64,000 nucleotides of DNA from Nothophaeocryptopus gaeumannii (taxonomy: Eukaryota; Ascomycota; Dothideomycetes; Mycosphaerellales; Mycosphaerellaceae). The stretch covers positions 2,294,001-2,358,000 of the forward strand of contig JASISA010000041.1 in the NCBI GenBank assembly GCA_031771865.1, in the 5' to 3' direction. Of the stretch, positions 41,842 through 52,502 are shown piece by piece. Within the stretch, counting starts at the first letter, position 1. Each line of letters opens with the position of its first letter. The translations under genes were made by a program, and so were the position numbers. The notes beneath the pieces are model-generated. The model searched no databases. It was not told the DNA's origin and saw only the letters and a program-made list of their open reading frames with translations.

Positions 41842-43197
41842 ATGGACAATTCTGAGCCACCCGTTAAGGCGTTGAAATCATCGGCCCGAGCTTCTCGTAA
41901 GCACCAGAGATCTCCAAGCCTGACCTTGACTAACAAGACAATAGCACACACGTCGTCGGCACCTTTCGCGCAGAACTACATGGCAGCTGCTCTTTTCGGA
42001 CAACCACGCAGCCAAGCTCTCAACATGCTCACCTCGACGACGTCCGCTCAAGATCCGCGCACAAGCGCATGGTCGCACACTACACCTCTAACCGGTGCAG
42101 GCGACGACACGGCGATGAACGCAGAGCCCGTGGCGACGGCGGCGGCGAAGGAGATGCCTGACATGGACCCGACACCATTCTCCTCTGGGTCTTCGACACC
42201 GCCCAAGAGCAACCCGAGCACTGTGGGAGAGACACTTACTCCTGAGGCCATCCTTTCGAGACTTCGCAGACCACGCCGACCAGAGCTGAGCCACGAAGCC
42301 GCCTTGGAGACACTGCGCGATGACTTCGATCGCACTTCGTACCCTTATGTCACCTTCCCAGCCGAAGTGCGCGCTGCCCTGAACGTGGAAAACTCTCAAC
42401 TTCTGGAATTCCTACATCGCAAAACTCCACAACGAGACCCTACTCGCCGTCATCACGAAAGCCCGCAATACGATGCCCTGCACTTCCAGATATCCAAAGA
42501 ACTCATCACTCAGATCCTGAACGAACCCCATTCAGGCTACGACCGCATCATCTCCCGTAAACAATTCCACCACGACATAGCTCGAGCGGTCTACAAACTC
42601 AACGCCGCCGAAGACCAAATCCTGAAAGATGGATACTCTCTCTTATCCAGCCAACAAGACTCCCACCTAATTATCCTCTTCGCCTACCTCCGGAATATCC
42701 ATCGTCGGTATTCCTCATACCAGGTTTATCATGACACGGATGACTGCCAGCTTATCATGGAGGAGCCGAGCACTGTTGAAGAAACGGACGTCCCAGAAGA
42801 AGACCGTCCGATCCTGTATGCGAACTACCCAGAACCGCAATACGTCGCTTCCATTACAGGCGCAGACGGTCTCTCCGCGATCCTCGCATACGAAGGCCTC
42901 ACGCAGAAGAACCTACCCTCAATCTGCTATACCTTTCTAGTCCGCCGCTTCGACGGAAGAGCTCGAAGATTCTACTATGCCTACGCCTTCTTTAACGAGT
43001 TTGTCTGCGCGGACGCGGCGAACTTCGGGAAGCTGGATTTCAGTCTCGAAGTGCGGTATGTAGATTTGGGGGAGCATGATCCCGTCGCGGTTGGGGTGGA
43101 GGCGAGGGTTTTGAGGGGGCATGGGAGGCCGGCGCCGAGGGAGACGGTTGAGAGAGAATGGTCGCCGCAGCAGGGGGATGAGGGGAATGGGGAGTGA
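41842..43197 (+). CDS. uncharacterised 451-residue protein
   Basis: This single-exon gene begins at an ATG in good context (ACAATGG) and encodes 451 residues; the frame is open 41 codons further upstream but without conserved look. The first 150 residues are Ser/Thr/Ala/Pro-rich and probably disordered. The rest is a folded, soluble region with helices (LHFQISKELITQILNE, then QFHHDIARAVYKLNAAEDQ), a segment FAYLRNIHRRYSSYQVYHD, and a C-terminal strand-rich part (SICYTFLVRRFDGRARRFYYAYAFF). No signal peptide, membrane helix or known catalytic motif is seen. I do not recognise the family. Coding character is convincing from length and composition. Confidence 0.75.
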   Translation: MDNSEPPVKALKSSARASRKHQRSPSLTLTNKTIAHTSSAPFAQNYMAAALFGQPRSQALNMLTSTTSAQDPRTSAWSHTTPLTGAGDDTAMNAEPVATAAAKEMPDMDPTPFSSGSSTPPKSNPSTVGETLTPEAILSRLRRPRRPELSHEAALETLRDDFDRTSYPYVTFPAEVRAALNVENSQLLEFLHRKTPQRDPTRRHHESPQYDALHFQISKELITQILNEPHSGYDRIISRKQFHHDIARAVYKLNAAEDQILKDGYSLLSSQQDSHLIILFAYLRNIHRRYSSYQVYHDTDDCQLIMEEPSTVEETDVPEEDRPILYANYPEPQYVASITGADGLSAILAYEGLTQKNLPSICYTFLVRRFDGRARRFYYAYAFFNEFVCADAANFGKLDFSLEVRYVDLGEHDPVAVGVEARVLRGHGRPAPRETVEREWSPQQGDEGNGE

Positions 43198-43883
43198 GTA
43201 AAGTGAACGAGACCGGCAGGCGAGGGAGAAGGTGGTGCTGTGCTGTTATTGTTGCTCCTTCAGCGTGGAGTTCAAAATCTGGAATGGATTTGAGCGTTTG
43301 AGATACCCCGAATGGAACAGCATACATGATGTAACTCATTACGAATACAAGAGTCTACTGTTGTATCAGTACGACATTCCGAACGTGAATTTCCCCTTCC
43401 TTTGTCTCTTCCAGATCAAAGTTACATTCAACACACTGGCCGCGAATTCAATAATGTGCATTGTAATCTACATAAGGAGAGGCCTTGGCGGTAGCTGGAA
43501 GAATATCGAGGTAGTGCATAGTTTTGGTGTAGGCGAGAAGCAGGTAGAAGGTCTGTGGATATCATCGTCATCGAGTGAGGACATGATGAGGGCGTAAGAA
43601 GCCAATGTTGAAGCAGGAAGTAAAGCGTGAAGTCGAGCGTGGAAGAGGCTGTTGCTAAAGAGCCAACCAGCGGGAGTCCGGGGCGGAGAAGGTCTGCGTT
43701 ATTATAACTAGTCACGATTAGGGCGCGGCCCAAGATCGGTTCGGAGCACCCCATGTTTGAGTCAATCCAATTGCAGTCCGAACTTCTTTTGCTTATATTT
43801 GGCGGTAAGCGACGTCGGGCAAATTTCTGGTCGACTCTTAGACTTTTGCCTGCGTGAGTCGTTGCTTGACAAAAACATCGACA
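43198..43883. other. intergenic region
   Basis: This 686 bp gap contains the promoter of ILV3. No supported gene is visible. Confidence 0.35.
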
Positions 43884-45762
43884 ATGTTTGCTTTGCGGTC
43901 AAGTGCTCAGGCGGCCAGGCCCTCGTGGTGCTCAAGAGCCCAATGGAGCTCAATGTATGCGAAAAAAGGACCAAGTGGCTAACAACATTGAAGCTGATTG
44001 ATGTCCCAGACGAGCATTCTCGAATACCTCCCGAAGGCAACAAGCTACACCCGTCGACGATGCCCAAGGACTCAATGCCGTCTCACGGAACATCACCCAG
44101 CCGAAGGCGCAAGGCGCGTCACAAGCCATGCTCTACGCGACCGGTCTGAAAGAGGAGGACATGAACAAGGCACAGGTTGGTATCTCGTCGGTGTGGTTTA
44201 CGGGAAATCCTTGCAATATGCACTTGCTGGACCTGAATCACAAGGTCAAGGAGAGCGTGGTCAAGGCTGGTATGCTGGGCATGCAGTTCAACACCATAGG
44301 AGTCAGTGATGGTATCTCAATGGGTACCAAGGGAATGAGATATTCGTTGCAGAGCAGAGACTTGATCGCAGACTCAATAGAGACTGTGATGGGTGGGCAA
44401 TGGTACGACGCGAACATCAGCATTCCTGGCTGCGACAAGAACATGCCCGGTGTCATCATGGCAATGGGTCGTGTCAACCGACCTTCGTTCATGCTCTACG
44501 GCGGTACAATCGCACCCGGCTGTGGCGCACAACCCCGGAACTCGAAGCTCGACATTGTCTCCGCTTTCCAGGCGTACGGCCAGTTTCTTACTGGACAAAT
44601 CAATGAGGAGGAGAGAACGGACATTGTCCGAAATGCTATTCCGGCTTGCGGTGCATGTGGTGGTATGTACACTGCGAACACAATGGCTTCCGTAATTGAA
44701 GTGATGGGCATGTCTCTACCCGGATCTTCCACCAACCCAGCTGCCAGCAAAGCGAAACAGCTCGAATGCATAGCTGCCGGACCTGCGATCAAGAACCTTT
44801 TGAAGGAGGACATCAGGCCTTCAGACATCATCACACGGCAAGCATTGGAGGATGCTATGGTCGTTGTCAACATCACTGGAGGGTCTACCAACGCCGTCCT
44901 CCACCTGATCGCCATCGCCCACAGCGTCGGTATCGAGCTGACCATTGAAGACTTCCAAGAAGTCACCGATCGAACACCATTCCTTGCAGACCTCAAACCC
45001 TCTGGCAAATACGTCTTCCAAGATCTGCACGACATTGGTGGCGCACCTAGTCTGTTCAAGTTCTTGCTCAAGGAGGGTGTCATCAATGGAGATCGTATCA
45101 CCGCCACCGGCAGGACCATCAAGCAGAATTACGAAAATGCGCCGGACTTCCCATCTGATCAAGATATCATTCGACCATTCAGTAACCCCATCAAGCCGAC
45201 CGGGCATCTGTGCATTCTCCGTGGGTCTCTCGCACCAGAAGGCGCTGTTGGCAAAATCACCGGCAAGGAAGGTACCGTCTTCACGGGCAAAGCCAAGTGC
45301 TATGACGCCGAGGACGATTTCATTACAGCTCTCGAGGCTGGCGAGATTAAGCAGGGCGAGAAGACTGTCGTCATCATCCGATACGAAGGACCTAAAGGCG
45401 GACCAGGGATGCCAGAAATGTTGAAGCCCTCATCGGCCATCATGGGAGCCGGTCTCGGTAACGACGTCGCCCTCATCACCGACGGTAGATTCTCCGGCGG
45501 CTCTCACGGTTTCCTGATCGGTCACGTCACTCCCGAAGCCCAAGCGGGTGGACCCATTGGTCTGGTCCGAGATGGCGACACTATTACGATCGATGCGGAC
45601 AAGCGTGTGATCGACATCATTGACACCACACCTGAAGAACTGCAAAGACGGAAGCTGGAATTTAAGGCGCCGCCCCTGAAGTATCAGAAGGGCACATTGT
45701 TCAAGTATGCACGAAACGTGAAGGACGCAAGCCACGGATGTATCACCGATGGTCAGGCGTAG
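43884..45762 (+). CDS. ilv3: dihydroxy-acid dehydratase, mitochondrial (branched-chain amino acid synthesis)
   Basis: Exons 43884-43954 and 44010-45762, joined by a 55 bp intron, encode 607 residues. The enzyme dehydrates 2,3-dihydroxy acids to 2-keto acids, the third step of valine and isoleucine synthesis. The N-terminal 40 residues (MFALRSSAQAARPSW, then RRAFSNTSRRQQ) form a mitochondrial targeting peptide that appears only after splicing. Fe-S cluster Cys are in GNPCNMH, SIPGCDKNMPG and ACGACGGMY; the second family signature is ALITDGRFSGGSHG. Length and motif order are normal and no residue is missing. It converges on a truncated transporter gene whose stop is 180 bp beyond its own. Confidence 0.95.
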
Positions 45763-45941
45763 AGAAATTGAATTATGGCTCTGAGGGCGGACAAAGATAC
45801 CAACAGGGTTCTGGTTGTAAGTGTAGCACGGCGCTCTCTGGGTGTATTGATGACCAGTATGTTTGATGTAAAAGGTTTTGTAAATGAGAAGCTTCCGCGG
45901 CTGTTGTTTGATTTTGTGCTCTTTATCGCTACATCACCCAT

Positions 45942-46544
45942 CTAACCTAGTGTGGATATGAAAAGTCCGCTTAGGATACCTTGAGCGTCGTAAGGGAGGT
46001 CCTCGAGTGCTGTTGCAGCGGCTGGGGCGAGGAGACCTCCCATACAGATCCCGTATAGGGTGCGGACGCCGAGGAATTGGGAAAGGGTGTTACAGAAACC
46101 GGAGGCGAGCTCGAAGATGATGAAGAGGAAGAGGTTGATTATTATGGCCCATTTGCGTCCGTATCGGTCGGAGACTGCGCCTGAGATGAGAGCGCCGACG
46201 GAGCGCAGCATAAGCGTGATGGTGATGCCCCATGTGACTGCTGAGAGAAGTTCATCAAAGTCGGCGGCGATTTCGGTGGCTGTGAGGGAGACGGTGAAGA
46301 AGTCGAAGGCGTCCTAGAACTGGTCGTTAGTGGTTTGCGATATGTGGTGGGTCTGCCTTTGATGATGGCTCACCCAAGCCCAGCTCACAGACCCGACCCA
46401 GAACACCACCCATTGATGCCGATCCAATTGTCTCAATATGGTATATGGATCTTTGAGAGTCGTTCTAGGTGGCTTGAGAGATGTCACGCGTGAAGGAATG
46501 TAACGCAGAATCTGCGATGGCGAGTAGAACCATCCTGCTGCCAT
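45942..46544 (-). pseudogene. 5' fragment of a Jen1-type monocarboxylate transporter (MFS)
   Basis: Exons 46374-46544 and 45942-46313, joined by a 60 bp intron, encode only 180 residues of a transporter family that normally has about 500. The first exon gives the cytoplasmic N-terminus ending WVVFWVGSVSWAW, and the second begins DAFDFFTVSLTATEIA, the typical join of this family. MFS motif A is intact (SGAVSDRYGRKWA), followed by ASGFCNTLSQFLGVR and GGLLAPAAATALEDLPYDA. Similarity ends abruptly at GILSGLF, after which four unrelated residues and a stop follow. The remaining eight or so helices are absent, and the ILV3 3' end begins 180 bp later. Splice sites and frame of the remnant are intact, so the loss looks like a deletion or rearrangement. 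Confidence 0.8.
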
Positions 46545-47204
46545 ATCATTCCGCATCGTGACTGATATCAAGGCTCGACTAGAGCCTGTTGAATTACTGC
46601 AATAGACGTACGGTTTTGCAGCAATGAGAAGATGATAGGAGACGTGGCAAGGACAGTAACAAGCCCACGGGTAACACTCTCGTAGATAAGAAGTGAGGGC
46701 AATACCTACGGTGCAACACCTGCGCTCTACCATTCCGCACAATGTACTTAATTGAGGAGTTTTCTTTGCACACACGCTTTCAGAGGCTGAAGCTTGTCTG
46801 CATAGCAATGTTTCAAGCGGCTTGGCCCCAGCGCCATCGGTGCTTCGTTTCCATCGCATTGGCAGTCCTCTGGTAGATCCAGCAGGCATGAAGCCACTCA
46901 AGATGCAGATGTTTCTCAAAGGATGGCATCCTTTTCGTGGCACTGGTGGAGGAGTGCGGGGAACCTGGCAATATATCCCTCTGCCAAGGCCGTAGATATT
47001 GGTATAGCGGGATTCCGTCCGGTGCAGAGAAGGATTGACGAGTGCTTTGTGGAGCTTGCTTGACAAGCGATGTTCATGCTTTGTACTGTCCATGTATCTG
47101 CGACCTCGTGGGTGGCCACATGCGGTCGATCCATTGATAGTTCCGATCGTTCACGCGGACAGATGCCGTGTAATACCGAGTATGTCCTCTCATCCGGATT
47201 CTAT
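46545..47204. other. intergenic region
   Basis: This 660 bp gap lies upstream of the transporter fragment and downstream of the Nudix gene. Open frames across it have no family support. Confidence 0.35.
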
Positions 47205-48204
47205 TCAGCCTGTTCTGAAAGGCAGTCTTCGGTGCAACCGCATACTGATCTCGACGAAGTTCGGCTCATTCTCCGGAGTTACTATGCCGTGCCTGATGAA
47301 GAACTCCACAAAGACAGCTCCAGCATCTGGCTTGAACTCGCCTTTCAGAAGCGCGGCTTGAACCTCAGGGACACTCATGAGATAGAAGTTGCTGACTTCA
47401 TCGTCGTATGGTCTAGGGATCACATCCGGCGGAAGCTCCATATCGTAGGCGTAGACATAGTCCGGACAGACCAAGCCCTTCTCTCCGGGAAAGAGGAATC
47501 CTGTCAGAGACATATGTGATACAACTCCTCTGCAGCGAGCGTGTTTGCGGACCAACTGTTCAGAAAGAGAGGCTTCCTCCATGAATTCCTCGATCAGTGT
47601 TTGCAGCGGAGGAACACCAGACTTTATACCACCGACCACAGTCGAGTCCAGCATATTGGGGCAGATGTACAGGTGCTTCGCTCGGCGAGATACCCATAGC
47701 TTCAAGCCTTCGCAGGTGTTGGCATAGGCTATAAGGTGCGCCCCACGTGTAGTGATGCCAAACAATGGAATAGCGAAGCGCTCAAGCTTGACCGTCGCAT
47801 TGTACCTCGCTCCTGAAATTGCAAAGGGCTCGCTGTGCTGACCGTTGAAGACGTGAAAGAGCTTTCCATCGATGGCGGGGGTAATCACTTCTTGCAGCGC
47901 TTCGTTGATTGCCGTGGCTGTGTCTTTGCCATTGGAAGAATCTAATACTGTCACCGACCTTGGATGGTCATGCTTTACCGCAAATTTGGAGGTCCAGGGC
48001 ATCTTCTCGACCGTGGCCGGTAGCAAGTATCCGTGAGGAGTTTCATCATTTGGTAGAAGGAGCTGATAGTAGTCGCGCGCTGCGGGCCCATAAGGAAAGC
48101 TGAGATGGCATCAGCAGTCGCACAAATGTGAGCGCTTACTATGATACAGACTCGTCGGTGGCTGCTACTACTGGCAAGAAGCTACGCTGGTCAGCCTCTG
48201 CCAT
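47205..48204 (-). CDS. Nudix-fold protein with DUF4743-like N-terminus, two exons
   Basis: Exons 48140-48204 and 47205-48099, joined by a short 40 bp intron, encode 319 residues. The N-terminal half (ending in ERFAIPLFGITTRGAHLIAY) matches the DUF4743 domain paired with Nudix in yeast YJR142W-type proteins, often annotated as thiamine-pyrophosphokinase-related. The Nudix half has LWVSRRAKHLYICPNMLDS, then GGIKSGVPPLQTLIEEFMEEA. In the Nudix box the usual first Glu is Gln here and the Arg/Lys before the Glu pair is Glu, while the metal-binding EEA part is kept. Relatives act on damaged thiamine diphosphate forms; this one may have altered activity. The first exon starts MAEADQRSFLPVVAATD and joins to SYFPYGPAARDYYQLLLP. 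Confidence 0.82.
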
Positions 48205-48710
48205 GTTGAGCTTTCCGCGCACACAGTGGCAAGCGATATGCGAGCTTATCTGCGAGCTGGAAGGTCAGCGCGCCGAACGCTGGGTCAGGTGAAGTTGACA
48301 GCTAGACAGCCCATCGACAGGGCAGTATGCATGTTTGGCGTTGTACAAGGGCCGTGAACAGAGGCCACCCAGGAAGGCCTTGATAAGGACGGAGGGATGG
48401 TGCCAACGTGATCATGAACGGCGAAGGGGACCAGCTGCTGAGGCGGACTTACTCTTCCGTTCGTCACCAATCTGTACACTGTAGATGATATGACTATGCG
48501 TCGACGACAATCAGGACCCGTTGGTGTTGAACAGCGTGCGAGGAGAGAGGAAGGAAGAGGACGGAACAAATCCGGACCCAGCGCGGGCGTAGATTTGGCT
48601 ATCGTTGAGATGTAGGTCGCCGTACTCATTTCCTCCCGCCGAAAACCGCGTGCACTAAGGTAGATCAACTTCCCACTGACACTGCTTTGAACAGAGTCAC
48701 CGAAGTCACC
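48205..48710. other. divergent intergenic region
   Basis: These 506 bp separate the divergent Nudix and DUF3253 genes and should hold both promoters. No gene is supported. Confidence 0.35.
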
Positions 48711-49191
48711 ATGGACGCGCGAATCGACCGAGACGCGCAGTTGAAGTCGCTAAGATCACAGAACCGATTGCCCACCCAGACGTGGTACGAGTGGTTCTGG
48801 GGCATCAAGGTAAGAAGCCCTCACTCGGAAGCAGCATGTCTCGGGATATCAAGGCTCACTTCTACTCTTCCTGTAGAAATCTGTCCCAGCGCGAGCGACC
48901 GACGCGGCGACAAGCGAGTCCATCCGAAATGCTTTCATTCAAATGCTCGACCAGACCGAGCCTCCCGACGTCTTCAAGCCCTCCGAAGTAGCCCAACAGC
49001 TATCCGACAAGCAGCTGGCAGCACTCGGCTATGAGAAGTGGGAGGAGGCTCTGCCTGGTGTGTACGAGCTGGCGTTTGAGATGCGTGAGTTCGGTGACTG
49101 CGAGATCCTTCGCAAAGGACATGTCATCCCGGACGCTATGACGCTGCAGCAGATCGATGGGCCCATTCGGATCAGAAGAGTGGTCATGTAA
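48711..49191 (+). CDS. DUF3253-like small protein, two exons
   Basis: Exons 48711-48809 and 48877-49191, joined by a 67 bp intron, encode 137 residues. The core begins IRNAFIQMLDQ, continues through FKPSEVAQQL, and ends with a winged-helix-like part YELAFEMREFGDCEILRKG and the C-terminal signature IDGPIRIRRVV, which matches DUF3253 proteins of bacteria and fungi. The winged-helix appearance suggests nucleic acid or partner binding, but no function is established to my knowledge. The N-terminal exon ends WYEWFWGIK and keeps phase exactly with the second exon. It is soluble and has no signal peptide. Confidence 0.8.
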
Positions 49192-49926
49192 GAGACAAGA
49201 GGTCGTTAGTAATACCAGTGCATACACTAGAAAGTGAAGAGGGCACATCGTTTGCTTGACTATGGGATACCAGAAGAACTGCCAGATTGCGGGACTGTGC
49301 GTGCTCAAGCGCCCTGACGCACGCCGAGGTCACCCGGTCGCTTCAGCGATTCACAATTTGGTCTCTGTCCAACACGTGGAGTCTCAAGATGCGAATAGTC
49401 TCTTGGCAGAACCATCGCTCGCTTGCTACTTTCAGCAATGAAGCCACACGATGTATGATCCGCGCAGGGATACTCCGGCCCCTTCACGATATCCGGTTCT
49501 TCAACGCAACAAATCCGACTTCATCCAGATGAAGACCTTTTCGACCCCTATGTGGCTTAGACAACGACAAGAATCGAACATTCTTCCGGTACAAAACATC
49601 AAAGTGCCAACATGTTTGTACGCCTCCGGACAATTCTTGACACCGCAAAGGGGAGCAGCTCCGTATTGGAGGCTGCATGACGGCCAAGCGAGATTGGGAC
49701 CCGATGGAGCATCCGTTTCAAGTACAGCGAACGACAATATCGGAACACCGACTGCCACTTTGCTTTGCTACAAGGACTAATATCGTCCGTCGTGGCTTTT
49801 GTAAAGATGGGCGCTTCAGGTGTTAAGAGGAGATGCTATATAGCTTAGCATAGCTCAGCAACGAGCTTGGTTCGGAATTGTACACTCTCTACATTCCTTC
49901 ATCCACCCCAGTCAGTCATTTCAGTC
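49192..49926. other. intergenic region with TATA box
   Basis: This 735 bp gap leads to the pectin lyase gene. Besides a TATA-like element listed separately I see no supported feature. Confidence 0.35.
49837..49843 (+). promoter_or_regulatory. TATA-like element of the pectin lyase gene
   Basis: The sequence GCTATATAGC surrounds this position, about 85 bp before the ATG at 49927, suiting a regulated secreted-enzyme gene. Confidence 0.45.
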
Positions 49927-51198
49927 ATGCTTTCTCAAGCACTCATCACCCTGGCGGCGATTCTTCCCTCCTGTGTTCTTGCAGCTACTGGTGTTACTGG
50001 CAGCCCAACTGGATTTGCATCTGGCACCACTGGAGGTGCTGATGGAGAGACGGTTACTCCGACTACAACCGACGAGCTGGTCTCGTACCTTACCGCTGAT
50101 GAGGCATACACCATCGTCCTGACCAAGACCTTTGACTTCATTGGAACCGAAGGCACATCGACCAAGACTGGATGCGCTCCCTGGGGAACTGCTGCAGGAT
50201 GTCAACTCGCCATCAACGCCAACGATTGGTGCGGAAACTATGAGTCGGGCGCTGCGGCCATTGAGGTGACCTACGACAATGCCGGAACGGAGGCTATCAA
50301 GGTCACTTCCAACAAGTCCATCGTCGGCCAAGGAAGCTCTGGTGTGATCAAAGGCAAGGGTCTCAGCTTCACAGGTGATGTGAGCAACATCGTTGTCCAA
50401 AACATCGAGATAACCGATCTCAACCCGAAATATGTCTGGGGTGGAGATGCCATCACTCTTAATGGATGCTCGAATGTGTGGATTGATCACGTTAAGGTTC
50501 GTCTTCCACTTTGGCCCCCAACGGCCCATCCATCGAAACCATTTTGACTAACCATTTCGCTTGATCTAGATCTCCCTCATCGGCCGCATGTTCATAGTCT
50601 CCGGCTACACACCAACACCGGCATCACGATCTCCAACTCCGAATTCGACGGTCAAACATCCTGGTCCGCCTCCTGCGATGGCTCCCACTACTGGGCTCTT
50701 TTCTTCATCGGTGAAAATGATCAAATTACCTTGCAGAAGAATTATATCCATCATACTTCTGGGAGATCTCCCAAGGTTGGCGGGAATGCGCTGTTGCATG
50801 CTGTTAACAACTACTGGGCGGATAACTCTGGCCACGCGTTCGAGGGCGAAGAAAGCTATACTTTGCTTGAGGGATCAACGTTTGATAATGTGACTACCAT
50901 CTCGACCGACTTCACCGGATCTATGGATGCCATCACCTCCAGTACCACCAGCTCCTGCGAATCTGCGCTAGGACGGGCTTGTGTAGCCAACACATTCACG
51001 GATTCTGGAAGTATGGATGGAACGGCGAGCGATGTGTTGAGTCAATTCGATGGACTGACGATTGCGGATGTGGAGGCTGATGCGAGTGGTGTGCCGACTA
51101 GTGCTGGGGTTGGGAAGTTGAGTTCGAGTAAGAATGCGACGAAGAGGGAGGCGAGGGAGGAGAGGGTTGTGAGGAAGGGGGTGTTTGTGAGGGCTTAG
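49927..51198 (+). pseudogene. pectin lyase (PL1), frameshifted
   Basis: Exon 1 (49927-50496) and exon 2 (50570-51198), joined by a 73 bp intron, span a secreted polysaccharide lyase of family PL1. The signal peptide is MLSQALITLAAILPSCVLA. Family marks are VTSNKSIVGQGSSGVIKG, NIVVQNIEITDLNPKYVWGG, NVWIDHVKIS, then WSASCDGSHYW and HHTSGRSPKVGG, with AVNNYWADNSGHAFEG. After IGRMFIVSGY the frame ends and the homologous reading resumes as TNTGITISNSEFDG two bases later, at 50611, so a one-base loss or two-base gain sits at 50609-50610. Read from the ATG the protein would lose its catalytic half. One Gln normally found in the GRQ motif is also absent (GRMF). No splice site explains the shift. The intact TATA box and intron suggest the break is recent, or an error. 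Confidence 0.82.
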
Positions 51199-52502
51199 GG
51201 GCTGATGGAGGTGGAAGGTGGAGGAGGGGAAAGAGATGAGAGCTCCGTGGTGGGACAATCAATGACGACTGGAAAATTGTCTGGATGAGCGGCATCAAGC
51301 CAAGAATTCCGGTACGTAGGATGCTAGTCGATTAAAACCTGCACAGTTGTTTCAATGTACAAACCACCGAAAAGCATAACATGAATACTGTAATGACTCT
51401 GAACTGTGCTTTCATTGGACGTTAAGAGTGTACGTAAAGGCTCGAAATTGCATTGCGAGAGTCGGACGTCTTGAACATCATACGATGACCCTTCAGTAGA
51501 TTCCTCGGGCATACGCGACTGGATGTTGTTGCTTGATCATCAGTCTGTGGAGTCTATGTTTGGAGTCGGCTGGAGTTGAATAGAGTTCTGGAGCCGCACA
51601 TGCACGGGCCCACGGGAAACAAACTTTCTCCTTTCTTCGGCCCCTCGACTTCAACCTCACCATTCACTCACATCACCACCGACACTTCTAGACTTTTATC
51701 TATTATGTTGGCTGCCTATACCGCATACTTGCCTCCAAACCTCCTCAAGACATCTGACTTGCTGATGGAGTTGTCGATAAGAGAGACATTTTGCTCTTCT
51801 GCTGCACAGTTCGAACCACCGGACTTTCTTGATCACCGGACACGGAACCAAAGACCTCACAACGGCTGCCACATGGCGTCCACGGCTTTCCGTAAATCCC
51901 CTTCTCAGCCTTAGCGCCGTTCAGCGATGTCTACACGTGCCTACGATATGCCGTTTCATCGACGTTGCTGCTTCTTCTGGTCTGGCCGTAACTCAAACCG
52001 CGTCAAGCCTTGATGAGGCTTCCAGTACGGAAATGAGTGTGTCGCTCCGGTCCAGCCTTCGGCGGCGCCTCCAGACCTCACCTTCTCAGTATTCGCTCCA
52101 GCTTGCCATACACGCCTACTTGTTCAACGTCGCTACATGAGATCTAGCTATTCTACTGCTAGTATCTGTCCAGTCTCACTGTTGGCCCGTATGTTGCTTC
52201 ACCCGCCACCAAAGCATCGGAAAACAAGCCTTCTGGAGCATACGCGGCGTGATCGCAATGCCACCACCGTTGGAGCAGGTCTCCAAGGGAGTAGTATACA
52301 CTCGCGTGTTGCCCACGTTGCGTATGCCTTCTTGTCGCTTTTGCGCTGATCATGTGTTTCTAGCTCTTCGTTCTATCACGATCTTTTGCTTCTTTTTCAT
52401 GCTTGAAGATGACCTTGCCAAGTCACTTCGTCCACTCACTCCTTCTCTAGTGACCTATCGTTCTTAGCACATCGCTGCGGCTACCACTCGTTTTAGCCCG
52501 GC
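51199..52502. other. 1.3 kb intergenic region
   Basis: This precedes the giant repeat gene and should hold its promoter. Open frames in it have no domain or splice support. Confidence 0.35.

Noticed and set aside
16120..51198. RIP as the cause of the pseudogenes
   Set aside because: The lesions are indels, two stop codons and truncations in normal-GC sequence, without the TA-rich shift expected of RIP.
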